The translations under genes and the position numbers were made by a program. The notes under the pieces were generated by a model. It had not been told where the DNA came from. It saw nothing but the letters and a program-made list of their open reading frames with translations, and ran no database searches. From Beroe forskalii (Eukaryota > Ctenophora > Nuda > Beroida > Beroidae), in NCBI GenBank assembly GCA_011033025.1, contig WFMF01000383.1, positions 1 to 64,000 of the forward strand: a stretch of DNA of 64,000 bases, given 5' to 3'. Every line of letters starts with the position of its first letter. Position 1 is the first letter of the stretch. Of this stretch, positions 20,870 to 34,200 are shown piece after piece.

Positions 20870-22500
20870 AATTGTAATAGCTATAGTGCAAATTATATTT
20901 GATTTTGTAGAATTTCCAGAAATGCATGGAATGATTTAATAGTGTATTTATTAGATTGGTAGATTATGCTTTCATATTGCTAGCAGCTAGATGTCGCTTC
21001 GTTATGTTTCTGTTACAAAGAAAGCCTCATAATATCTATGTAACTTGGAAGTTGACTCTGCTTATCATGCCACTACTTAGAGGTTCTTAGAGTTTTTACC
21101 TCTAAATTCAAAACTCATTCATTCAATGGGGGTTGAATGCTATGCTGTTATGAAGCAATATTTCCTGTTTATACGGCACGTAACAGCAGCATTTTCGCTT
21201 TTTTAAAGTTACAGAGTCACAGTGCATTTTCACTTTTTAATGGGTTTAATGCGGATCAGATCTTTAAAAACAGCATAGAGAAATTAATATCTTCTCACTA
21301 TCAGCCACGATAGCTTGCTGGAGTTGTGGCACAGTAAGGAGGTATTAATTGTATACTGCAATGCCTGAAAGTGCAGCATTCCTTGATGTCATGTACGTGA
21401 CAACTCACATTTCAATCGGCAGTGGCTCGTGCATTATCACCAATGATCACTGCTATGAGGTAAATTATCAGAGAAGCTGGCACGTTCTTTTTCCCAGGCG
21501 AAAATGTTACTATGATCGGAGGTTATCGAGGTTGTCAAGTTACCAGATGTAGTATGCTTGAAGGCATTATTATTCGCCGTTTCTCGACAAATTTTGCCTC
21601 TTTTTGAGGAAAATCTGGGAGAACGTTTGTTATGCATGTTAGATCTCAGCCGCGTCTTGGGTTTTTAGCCTTGCTTAATTTATTCATTTATTGTATATGT
21701 GTCGAAAAACGTATCCTTATTGTGACAATTGTTTCACTTAGCCATTAATAGACTCCATTCATTGTGTTACAGTAATTTGAAAGTGGATTATCGTGATGTT
21801 ATCAGTTTAGCATTAATATCGTCACCTGTTACAACTTATTGTGATAATCGGCAACTCTAAGTGGTCAGAGAGTAAGAAAGTTGTTGATACATATTTTTCA
21901 GACAGATCAATAGATTTTTCACGACACGATTAATAAAGCTTGACTAGTTTGACCCACCATTTCTAAATTGGGGGGTCCCTGCCCCGGTAGATGACACATT
22001 TCTTCTGTTCCCTAATAAGCTGATAGCCTCATATTAATCCCCCAATTCTTATCTAGCTGTATAATGGTGTTATCAGTAGTGTTCTACTGATTCCACTGTT
22101 CCCACTGTTCCCTAATCCCCCAATTCTTATTTAGCTGTATAATGGTGTTATCAGTAGTGTTCTACTGATTCCCACTGTTCCCTAATCCCCAATTCTTATC
22201 TAGCTGTATAATGGTGTTATCAGTAGTGTTCTACTGATTCCCACTGTTCCCTAATCCCCAATTCTTATATAGCTGTATAATGGTGTTATCAGTAGTGTTC
22301 TACTGATTCCCACTGTTCCCTAATTCCCCAATTCTTATCTAGCTGTATAATGGTGTTATCAGTAGTGTTCTACTGATTCCCACTGTTCCCTAATCCCCAT
22401 TTCTTATCTAGCTGTATAATGGTGTTATCAGTTGTGTTCTACTGATTCCCACTGTTCCCTAATCCCCCAATTCTTATCTAGCTGTATAATGGTGTTATCA
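20870..22500 (+). repeat. Dispersed segment, copy A: 1.1-kb unique part plus 70-bp tandem array
   Basis: Homologous in inverse orientation to 61030-62625. The unique part starts near ATAGTGCAAATTATATTTG. It includes the block around 21560-21750 that matches 62015-62215 almost base for base, and then runs into a tandem array (about 22030-22500) of a 70-bp unit containing CTAGCTGTATAATGGTGTTA. Copy A has about 260 bp (21228-21490) absent from copy B. It is interrupted by a Penelope-like element at about 22505-24340, after which three more array units follow to 24575. Confidence 0.75.
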
Positions 22501-22504
22501 GAAT

Positions 22505-24340
22505 GGAGCATGGAGCATGGAGCATGATGGAGCATGATATTTTGGTAGACACTGATACCAAAATAGCTGTTAGGAAATTCAGTGATTTTATCCTGAACGA
22601 ATCATTTGTTGTATTCGAAAATAAGGTTTATAAAGGAAAAGTAGGCATTCCCACTGGTAACTGTATTTCGCGTCAAGTTGCTGATATAAGTATGCACTGG
22701 TTGCTGTTTATAGTCCTCCAAATACACAAAGGTAATTGGTGGCAGTTCATTACGGTTTGGAGGAGGTATATTGATGATATCTTTGGCCGATGGAGGGGTA
22801 CCACTCGGCAGTTTCACCTCTTTGTCAATGAATTGAACAACAAAGCAAAAGACTATGGAATCCAGTTTGCAGATGCTCAAATAGGGGAATCAGTCCATTA
22901 CCTTGATGTTACCATATATTTGGATGACAATGGTGAAATTCAGTATTGCCTTTACAAAAAGGATACTGATGCTCGCCAATTTTTGAATACTCAAAGCTTT
23001 CACCCAAAAGATGTCTTCAGGTCTGTAGCGTTCTCACAGATGCTTAGAGTCATAAGTAGAAACTCTACTGATGAAACTACAGTAAGGGATTTGGCAGAAC
23101 TGAAAGACGATCTTGAGAAATGTGGGCACAAAGAAGACGATTTGGAGGAAATTGAACCTCTAGCTGTTCATAGAGCTATGGTTAATTATAATAAAAAGAT
23201 TTCACCCATCACAGCCTCTGAAAGTGATAAACCAGAAAGCCTTGTTTTCACCACTAAATTCTTTAAGGAGGTCAAAGTTTTGAAATCATTTATCCGCAAG
23301 CTAGAACCTGACATTAAGCTTAGAATTGCTGGTGAAATGAGAATCATATTTGCTCTGAAAAGAATCATTGCATACAGCAAAGAGTGGTTAAAAACAGGCG
23401 GTTAAGCATAGGTATGGTTGATCCTGATGCAGGACAAGCTTTAGAGAAGAATTCTCAGGCTTGTGGAGCCAAGGGATGTAGAACATGCCCTCTACTGTTT
23501 GGAGCTAATGAGGAGGTATTTGTTAATGGGTTTAAGGTTCGTCTGGATAAGAAGTTGAACTGCAAATCCAAGAATATCATTTATCTAGCACAATGTTCAG
23601 TTTGTCAGGCTTTAAAACTGGATATGGCTGATGTTCTAGGCGCAACAAAAGACAGTGTGCTGTTTGAAGACACTTATGTTGGCCAAACTCTAAGTGAGGG
23701 TCACGTGAGAATTAATGGACATAGAAAATGTTTCAAGGCTGATAAAAATGGTGAATTTTTAGATTATAAGAAGTCGGCTTTATCATGGCATTGCCATGTA
23801 GAGCACCCTGATGATTTCGATCTTAAATCTTTCAAATTTGGTTTTATTAGAGATTGCAAAAGTTTAGATTTAGACAGAGAGGAAAATAGGCTGATCACAA
23901 AATTTAGAACTGATGTTATTGGCCTGAATAGAATTAAAGTAGTAAGATAATTCCTCTCGTTCCCAGTTTTTTATGAGTTATGATTATGTCATCTGCATTC
24001 CTTTTATTTTGATTCATACTGGCTCATCCTAGCTGAGGGTGAAGGAGCATTCTATAATCGGTTGTTAATTCAGAGTCTCAGGTGTTTACTTTAGAATGAT
24101 TCTATTCTACCGTACTCATTTGAATGTTTTACCGCGCTGATTGTGCTCTTTACCCCTCAACTCCTTTTCCTTGTTGATTTAGCTTTTTGATAATTTTCAC
24201 AGGATTTATTTTTTCTGATTTATGTTCACTTGATATCACTAATTGATTGATTTACACAGGATGGAATTCTAAGGATGTTTTATACGAAGATATCAAGTTC
24301 CAATCAATAACTGTTTGTCTTATTTGCTGTCCAACCAAAA
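22505..24340 (+). mobile_element. Penelope-like element, 5'-truncated and broken (RT + GIY-YIG)
   Basis: A reverse-transcriptase part (about 22535-23400) shows GIPTGNCISRQVADI, the active-site RRYIDDIF and HYLDVTIYLDD. A GIY-YIG endonuclease part (about 23430-23950) shows CKSKNIIYLAQCSVC with a Cys pair, then DTYVGQT and RINGHRKC. This order is that of Penelope-like elements. The copy starts inside the RT domain, is broken at least once between the two parts, and ends in an A-rich (AAAAT)n tail. It sits in one unit of the 70-bp array, with array sequence on both sides. Confidence 0.85.
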
Positions 24341-24349
24341 TAAAAATAA

Positions 24350-24575
24350 AAATATCTACTGATTCCAACTGTTCCCTAATCCCCAATTCTTATCTAGCTG
24401 TATAATGGTGTTATCAGTAGTGTTCTACTGATTCCCACTGTTCCCTAATTCCCCTATTCTTATCTAGCTGTATAATGGTGTTATCAGTTGTGTTCTACTG
24501 ATTCCCACTGTTCCCTAATCCCCCAATTCTTATCTAGCTGTATAATGGTGTTATCAGAAGTGTTCTACTTGCAAA
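24350..24575 (+). repeat. Rest of the 70-bp array, right of the Penelope insertion
   Basis: Three more units of the same 70-bp repeat as 22030-22500. The last diverges after AGAAGTGTTCTACT. Confidence 0.8.
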
Positions 24576-25228
24576 AGCTTAAAATAAAATTTGATTTTAT
24601 AAAGAGCACTCAAAATCTACTTAAGCGTTGAATCCGGACGAGGGTCGTCAGACCCGAGTGGAAGAAATACGTTGTTTGGCCGTAGAATAGTCGGTCCCAG
24701 CTATTTTTGTCGGTATAATGTGGTTCCATGATCTCACCTGTGACCGTATACTGATAATGAACTCGGCACGCCTCGTTCTATCCAATTCATACAGTCTCGG
24801 CTGTCGCCTCGACCATGTAAGTTGCGTTATACGGTCACCACTTCGACATGTAACCGCTTAGTAAAGTGCGCGGCTCAACTAACTGCTCAAAACGCGCGAA
24901 GAACCCTATTTTGAGCTAGTTTAAAAGCGAGTTACCATAGCAATAAGAAGACCTTCCAAAAACCTACAACCCATTTGCTTACCTCAATAGTATCGTCAAA
25001 GAAAACAATCACATACCGAATTCCAAAATGAATAATTGCTGACATTATTTATTATATACATAATTACAACAGATCACTATGACAAAAACAAATTTATTGC
25101 AAGACCCTTCGTAATTTGTAAATTTCAAGCGGCGCAAACCAAATTCCCAAATATTGTGTTGAATAAATATAAAATGCTGTTATTAAATTCAAAATAAATT
25201 CTATTCATCAAAACAAACAATCTATAAT
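24576..25228. other. Intergenic, LRRC56 3' side
   Basis: No exon recognised. It probably contains the LRRC56 3' UTR and poly(A) signal on the minus strand; an AATAAATA run lies near 25161, about 70 bp past the LRRC56 stop. Confidence 0.35.
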
Positions 25229-28200
25229 CTATCCACAATCTCCCTGCTTCGGTACAGCCATGGTATGGCGGCTGAGTCCTGGTTTTGGCATTCGATCGCT
25301 GAACAAAACCTCCACTGCTGATTGCTGAGCAACTTGGTCCTCGATCGATACTTTGAGTCGTCTAAATCGTGTGCTCATAGATTTTCCACCGGCTGGGGGC
25401 GTTGGAAGGGCCCTCTTCTCAGTATTTGGGGAAATAACACTTCTTATGGGGCTGGTTGGAGTAAGCCTGGTAGGTGATTCAAGACTTATACTGGTCGGAG
25501 ATTTGATTTCGGGGGTTCGACGTTGTTTAGGGAATTCGGAACTTGAAGATGTCGAGTACGCTTTAACGAGTTTTTCTTTGCCCTTTGAAGAAGATCTGCC
25601 TCGGGAGCCACTGCGATGCTTTCGCTCGGGATCGCGTGAGGAATCACGTGACTGCCGTCCAATATCTCCCGAACTCTCACGAGGCTTAGGATCGCCTGAA
25701 CTATCACGTGACCTGCGTCTCGCGTCACGTGAACTATCTCGCGGTCTCCGCGGAACTTTGGCGACATCCTTCCCGCTCTTCTGATCCGTTATCTTCCGGG
25801 GACTTTCAACGAACGAACCGTCGTTAACTTCAAAACTCTCATCATAAGTCGGAGTTTTATTGATCCGAGGGGATTGAGGGGCAGGGTCAGAAGAGCCGGT
25901 AGCCCTGCGTGACCCCACTTCGACTGGGCTCACAGCTTGGCTGAGGGGGGAGTGGCGGGAGCTGGTTGGCCGGCTTAGTTTCCGGCCAGCAGTGCTCGGC
26001 CGGGAGATTTCATGCAGTGCTGCTTCGTAGTTTGCCTGCAATGGTTATAAAGGTTTATCTTTAGGCCTAGTTTCCGAGATGACACAGTAGGTGCCGACTA
26101 GTTAGACAAGTACCGCGGTACGTGCCGACTGGCTAGGGTCTTAGTGGGGTCATCTTAATTAAGGGTACACCGAATTTATTTCTAATTCTTGTCATATTGC
26201 CGTCTATGCACTCGTGCTAAGTATATTATAACAAGAATTGCGCCTGCCGGCGCATTTCATGTTGTCCGTTGCAGGCGCTTAATTTTCCTCTCCTACGAGT
26301 TTGAATAATGGCGCGCAGATGATATTATATCCATGTCAGTATGTTATAAATCATGGGAAAGACATAGTGAGATATTATATTTCATGATGTGATTCATAAA
26401 ATACTTAAAGAAGCAGGCCCTATTAATTTTATGCAGTAAGTAAATTTACTCGTCAAATGTTTTGAATACTTCCTCTACAGCTCATAATAATAACTATAAT
26501 AATTCAGTAGCAACGCTTGTTTGACAAAATACACGTAGTACCACCTGATACCGCACAATAAAATAGACGAATTTAGACTGGTGAATTATTGACATTTGAC
26601 CGCCTATTATTCCTGATGCGACCCAGTCATGTACTTGCCACAAAAGCCACTACTCCTAGCATGTAATTGCTATGTAAAATAGCACGACAAGCATGATAGT
26701 CACATCACCTCGCTAAATAGCATGATAAATGTGTTTCGTGATCATTGACTTCTATTAGATCGTTATGGATCAGTGGATTTTAGGGCATGTTAGGAAAAAA
26801 TGCAATTAATCTTGGGACTCAAAGTATTCTTTCCGGCGAACATAAAATAATTTTGGTGCGTCCATGTCTCAAAATGAACTGATGAAAGAATCAATAGTTT
26901 CAATTGTACACGACTTTCTCACTCATACACATAGTGTAACAGAAGTAGCATAAAATCTTGTAATAGAATATTAAAGCTCTTTGCATGCAGTGTATTAGAT
27001 AGATATGTACTTCATATTATATACTTTCTAATTTTGGAAGGATGAGGCAAATCAGCAATGGGATTATCGACATATACAGTAAATAGGTCGAGATTATGGT
27101 TAATCGTGTACTGATAAATTAGAAAATTATTAAGGGAGGGAATGGATCGTATAATTACGGCAAACCATGCCCTGGTAAATCAGGGGGTTACTGTAAATGA
27201 GGAGGTTACAGTAAATCAATCAGGGGATTACGGTAAATCAGGGGATTACGGTAAATCAGAGGATTACGGTAAATCAGGGGATTATGGTAAATCAGGGGAT
27301 TACAGTAAATCAGGGGATTACGGTAAATCAGGGGATTACGGTAACTCAGAGGATTACAGTAAATCAGGGGATTACAGTAAATCAGGGGATTACGGTAAAT
27401 CAGGGGATTACGGTAAATCAGGGAATTAGAGTAAATCACGGGATTACGGTAAATCAGGGGATTACCGTAAATCAGGGGATTACCGTAAATCAGGGGATTA
27501 CGGTAAATCAGGGGATTACCGTAAATCAGAGGATTACGGTAAATCAGGGGATTACGGTAAATCAGGAGATTACGGTAAATCAGGGGATTACGGTAAATCA
27601 GGGGATTACGGTAAATCAGGGGATTACGGTAAATCAGGGAATTAGAGTAAATCAGGGGATTACGGTAAATCAGGGAATTAGAGTAAATCAGGGAATTAGA
27701 GTAAATCAGGGGATTACGGTAAATCAGGGGATTACAGTAAATCAGGGGATTACGGTAAATCAGGGGATTACGGTAAATCAGGGGATTACGGTAAATCAGG
27801 GGATTAGGGTAAATCAGGGGATTACAGTAAATCAGGGGATTACGGTAAATCAGGGGATTAGGGTAAATCAGGGGATTAGGGTAAATCAGGGGATTAGGGT
27901 AAAACAGCCGGTATAACGGTAAATCAGGCCTAATTGCCTGCTTCTCGTCCTTGTTTTTCTCCTCATTGATGTTATCGACAGTAAGTTCCCTGGTGAGCCA
28001 GTCCCGGCTAGCTTGCCACTCCTTAACCATGTCATCCGCATCTTCACTCCAAGCACCAACTAACTTAGGCGGCTCACTCTGAAAATAATGTTATATCACT
28101 CCAAGCACCAACTAACTTAGGCGGCTCACTCTGTAAAGAATGTTTATATCACTCCAAGCTCCAACTAACTTAGGCGGCTCACTCTGAAAAGAATGTTTAT

Positions 28201-31200
28201 ATCACTCCAGGCACCTACTAACTTAGGCGGCTCACTCTGAAAAGAATGTTAATAAAACTCCAAGCTCCAACTAACTTAGGCGGCTCACTCTGAAAAGAAT
28301 GTTTATATCACTCCAAGCACCAACTAACTTAGGCGGCTCACTCTGAAAAGAATGTTTATATCACTCCAAGCTCCAACTAACTTAGGCGGCTCACTCTGAA
28401 AAGAATGTTTATATCACTCCAAGCTCCAACTAACTTAGGCGGCTCACTCTGAAAAGAATGTTTATATCACTCCAAGCTCCCACTAACTTAGGCGGCTCAC
28501 TCTGAAAAGAATGTTTATATCACTCCAGGCTCCAACTAACTTAGGCGGCTCACTCTGAAAAGAATGTTTATATCACTCCAAGCACCAATTAACTTAGGCG
28601 GCTCACTCTGTAAAGAATGCTTATATCACTCCAAGCTCCCACTAACTTAGGCGGCTCACTCTGAAAAGAATGTTTATATCACTCCAAGCACCAACTAACT
28701 TAGGCGGCTCACTCTGAAAAGAATGTTTATATCACTCCAAGCACCAACTAACTTAGGCGGCTCACTCTGAAAAGAATGTTTATATCACTCCAAGCATCAA
28801 CTAACTTAGGCGGCACACTCTGCAAAGAATGTTTCCTTGCAAATTGCTGGTGATTAGGTATAATTATTTGGTATAAATCTCAAAGATTCAGCAAATAACG
28901 CCCCATGTTTTATAGGCGACCCTCTGTAAAAATAAGAAACTATCATAGACGTGTTTCATGTATTTGCAAACTTAGTGGATCTGACTTATTCTCTTATTGA
29001 AGCATTTAGTCAAGTCATGTTTCGTCTAAGTCCTTCTAGCTTTCTAGGCTTACTTGTTCGAATATACATGTATGTATGCTGTACAAATATACATGTATAT
29101 TATATGTACAGTGTACACATAAAGTTCAGAAAAGTACCACATGTATATTGTATAGTGCATACCACAGAAAAGTGCCACAGAAGGTACCTTATGTAAAGTG
29201 TATACCACAGAGAAACACCACAGAAGGTACCTTATGTATAGTGTATACCACAGAGAAACACCACAGAAGGTACCTTATGTATAGTGTATACCACAGAGAA
29301 GTACCACAGAAAGTACCCTATGTATAGTGTATACCACCGAGAAGTACTACAGAAGGTACCTTATGTATAGTGTATACCACAGAAAAGTACCACAGAAGGT
29401 ACCTTATGTATTTAATTTATACCACAGAGAAGTCCCACAGAAGGTACCTTATGTATCGTGTATACCACAGAGAAGTCCCACAGAAGGTACCTTATGTATA
29501 GTGTATACCACAGAGAAGTACCACAGAAGGTACCTTATGTATAGTGTATACCACAGAGAAGTAACACAGAAGGTACCTTATGTATAGTGTATACCACAGA
29601 AGGTACCTTATGTATAGTGTATACCACAGAGAAGTACCACAGAAGGTACCTTATGTATAGTGTATACCACAGAGAAGTACCACAGAAAGTACCTTATGTA
29701 AAGTGTATAGAGAAGTACCACAGAAGGTACCTCATGTATCTGCCATGAAATAAACAGACACAGGACACATACAGAGACACACCGATGCTCATGAAATGAA
29801 TGTCGGTAACAAACATATAAGACAGAAACGTCATCAAGTCCCACTTGAAGGAGAGAAGATGACATCATTATCAAGCGTCTACTATTTGTAGAGAGTCTGT
29901 GATGAACAAAGATTTCTCTGTAGGGGGGATGGAGGAGGAGGATTGCATGGAGGAGGGGTAGCTGAATTGTACGTGAGAACGCACTGATCGATGACAGATT
30001 TTAATCGTAGAAAACTTTTTAAAACCCAGAGGAGTCTGGCGATGTTCCACACAGTAAGAGACCACTTAGAAGAGACCACTTAGAAAATATAACAAGAATG
30101 GATATATTTTGGTCGAATGCGTGAGAACTGATCAAACCAATCACCAAGATAGGTCAAAAATATATTGAGATATTTCAGAAATTTTCATTCATATTATACA
30201 GTGTGGCCTTAATATGACTAGATCCAATCGTAAATACTTTGCGAGTAACCTAGAAAATAGAAAGGCTTGAAGGCTATCTTGAATGCTTACATTTCAGCTA
30301 CTCGAATGAATCAAAATATTATGCTTCACAGATTTTACAAGGGCACTTTAATCCACAAACCACAGTTCAGAAGTGCTGTTATTTCATCCTGTCATTTTTT
30401 AGTAAATAATATGAAAAAAACACTAACGATTATTAGATTTTGATACCTAATCTTCAAAGAGTATGTGATTGGCTAGTTAGCTAGTTGTTGTAACAAGTCG
30501 CGCTCAAACAATAAGCGATTAGATTTGCTCTCATTGCCATGGAATCAGTGCGCCTACAGCTGGAGTGCGACCTACAGAGCTGCAAGTGTGCAATTAAAAG
30601 TTGTTTAATGTTTGTATATTCCTACGACAACACGCTGCATGACACACACACACAACACGGAGCCTGTATAAACATTTAAACAGTCATATAAACTTATAAA
30701 CAGAAATATGCAAACAAACCGTGCTTACTACGATATACACGGGGGAGGGATGACAAGACCCTCACGGCGGTTTAGGATTTGCACTTTTCACTCGTTACTT
30801 TTAAACCCTTCAGAGATAAATCACGAGATACTTCATACAGTTCACATACAATAGAGACATTTATTATACATTGAACAAAGAAGAATTCACATGGAGGATT
30901 TTAATTTGCCTTCAATTACAGATGAAACTGAGATAGAACATTGAACGTACTACGCTTTGGGCTCACCTGCTCTACAATTTCATTGTAAATGTTCTGCAAG
31001 TGTTCATTTCGATCATTATTTAGAATATGAACTTAATCAAAACAATTCATTAGTCAATAGAAAATAGAATCACATCGTAAATATGAAAATAGGCCCAAAA
31101 TAGCAACAAACTCGTCTAGAATCACATCTTAATAAAAAAAATAGCAACAAACTCGTCAAAAGTTAGCCGCAGCTGTAGCAGCTCAACATCTATAAACTGA

Positions 31201-34200
31201 AGCCTACCTCTTTCACGTTCCTTGACACTTTACTCCTCAGCTTGCTGGCTTGTCCACACGCTACACTTCCTTGAGTCAGCTCCGAACTGTGATCCATCGG
31301 AACTGAAATGAGGACTTAAATGCGAACTGAAAACTAAAAGGATTCATTCAAAAATTACAACTGTATAATATTTTTGAAAAATATGGACTCTTATTCAACG
31401 ATCCGATCCGTAAGACTTTTGAATGGTTTCCTTCAGCGATAAAAAGTGATCAATATCATGAAAAGGATCTTTTACAACAGATTTTGAAAAATATGCACCT
31501 GTCTGATCATGAAAACTTTGATTGTTTCCTTCGACTAAAAAGCCCAAGACGTAGAAGTTTTAACGTTTTACATGGGTGCCTTGTGTCTGGCTGTCTTCCG
31601 CCTCTTATGTCAATTCTTGAATTAGAAAATCGATATTCAGTATTTTGTTATGTTTGTAGTATACCCATACACCTCTATAGACAAGACTTTGGGTTATTAC
31701 CGGCAGCAGGGGCAGGTGAAGGGGTGTCTCTACAACTGTCAGATTCACTCCTAGCAGTCCTGGGTCTGCTCAACACATCCGCCATGCTGTCCTTTAGAGA
31801 CGTGTTCACTACCTGAGAGATATAGGGGTAGTTGACACCACTAACACCACCTACTGACACCACATTGAACTGACACCACTGACACCACTCTACACTGACA
31901 GTCCTGGGTCTGTTCAACACATCCGCCATGCTGTCCTTTAGAGACGTGTTCACTACCTGAGGGATAGGTGGTACTGTAGTTGACACCACTAATGAACACC
32001 ACTTCGCACGGACACCACTCTACACTGACACCACTCTTCACTGACACCACTCTACACTGACACCACTCTGCACTGACAGTCCTCGGTCTGCTCAACACAT
32101 CTGCCATGCTGTCCTTTAGAGACGTGTTCACTACCTGAGAGATAGTGGCCCTGTAGTTGGCACCACTTCTCATTGACACCACTCTACACTGACACCACTC
32201 TTCACTGACACCACTATATACTGACATCTCTGACATCACTCTGCACTGACACCACTATTCATTGACACAAATGACACCACTCTTCACTGACACCACTTCT
32301 CATTGACACCACTCTGAACGGAAACTACTCCACACTAGTGGTCACTATATCAGTGACCACCTACCCGTATTTCTGACTGAAGGATGCAAGCATTCCACTC
32401 TTCACTTAGCCGTATTTCTGACTGAAGATTGCCATCATTTCACACTTCACTTACCCGTATTTCTGACTGAAGATTGCCAGCATTTCACTTACCCGTATTT
32501 CTGACTGAAGATTGCCAGCATTTAACTCTTTGTCAGCATTTCACTCTTCACTAACCCGTACTTCTGACTAAAGGATGCCAGCATTTCACTCTTCACTTAC
32601 CCGTATTTCTGACTGAAGATTGCCATCATTTCACTTACCCGTATTTCTGACTGAAGATTGCCAGTATTTCCCAGCAATTTGTGTGAAGATGTTGCCAAAA
32701 ATCAACAACTTAGGTTGGGTCTGCAGTCTGCACCATCTTCAAAAGAAAAACCTTAAGATAGACATGACATTTTACTCGGCAACCACACTGGTTCGTTGGA
32801 TTAATTTATAGTATGTGTGGACAACCAAAGCGTTTCACTTTCAATTGTCAGTCCTTGAAATGGTTTTAATAGCAGACATGGCAAACCTATTGAGTCAAAT
32901 ACAGAAGAGACGGACATGACATTTTACTCGGCAACCACACTGATTCGTTGGCTCAATTTATAGTATGTCTTTATACAGTGTGGACAATGAAAGCGTTTCA
33001 GTTGTCAGTCCTTCAAATGGTTTTGATAGGAGACATGACAAGGGGGTGCGTAGGCTTTGGTCCATTCTTGTTATTCATTAAACGTCGAACGCATTGAGTA
33101 ATGTTCGAGTCAAAATACTGCTTGAACAGATGAAAGACTTTTTAGTTACGCCTGTTCGAAGATTTTAAATGCTTCCTTAATTTAAAATAGGGCGGTGAAA
33201 GGCTTTCATAACGGATTAATTTTAATAACAATTGATTAAAGAGAAGGAATGGAAAATTTAAATACACCAACGGACTAAAGACACGACTGCTAAGGAATAT
33301 TAGCAAAGTTTCATACATACACATATTAATTTCGTACATGTGGAATCTATCAAATTTCTGTATTCATAGAGATGTGAGTTTGTAATATGGTGCTAAAACG
33401 TTAATACACATTTCCGAAAGGAGAAATTACTGAAACAACTACCATGGTTGCAGTGACAGGGTTTCCCTCGATATTCAGTGTTTTCAGCTTTGGGCACATA
33501 CACAGGAACTCCACCTGAAATGAAATGTCAGAGATTTATTTAAATTAGAAGAGAGCTCCAACAACAATTGAAGGAAATTTATCCAATATCAAATCGTATT
33601 TTTATTCCAAAATTCAAATTTTACGTATTAAGGGGGCAGGGGGGTCTTCAGGGTGTCGATGGCCAAAATCGAGTTTTTGGCTAGAAATGATAGAGGAGCA
33701 TCATAGCTACCAGAAAAACTTTACAGAATGAAAAAATCTTGTTCTTAGCCTGAGTTATGCGATTTTCAAAATCAGAATTTGCCTGTAATTACAGTACACG
33801 CGCGAAATTCAATCGCAATTTGCCGAAAATGATCTTTAAAATCTATCTCCTCCTACATTTTTTGGAGAATCATCCTGAAACTTTCCAGATATGTTCTAGG
33901 GATTAAAATAAAGAAATTTGTTTAGTAGATTTTTGATTTAGGCCTTAGAACCGAAAATATTCGATTTTGAAATTTCGAGGTGCCAAATTTTGATGATTTT
34001 TGGCAGGTTCCAAATTTCAAAATAGAATATTTTCGGTTCTAAGGCCTAAATCAAAAATCTACTGAACAAATTTCTTTATTTTAATCCCTAGAACATATCT
34101 GGAAAGTTTCAGGATGATTCTCCAAAAAATGTAGGAGGAGATAGATTTTTAAGATCATTTTCGGCAAATCGCGATTGAAGTTCGCGCGCATACTGTAATT

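Noticed and set aside
22015-24575. The 70-bp arrays as the Penelope-like element's own terminal repeats
   Set aside because: The same array lies in front of TMED10 without the element, and both element edges fall within one array unit, so insertion into a pre-existing array is simpler.
27140-28030. Long open frames on both strands encoding NPLIYR, SGDYGK and GITVNQ repeats
   Set aside because: They are translations of an 18-bp minisatellite, whose length keeps several frames open. No start, domain or codon signal supports a gene, apart from the exon at the right edge.
28047-28830. Evenly spaced repeats resembling a CRISPR array
   Set aside because: The units are head-to-tail 53-bp copies without unique spacers, in an animal gene; they are a minisatellite. 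The same applies to the 18-, 43- and 70-bp arrays.
29076-29587. Open frames rich in Tyr-His-Arg-Lys-Val-Pro
   Set aside because: Translation of the 43-bp minisatellite.
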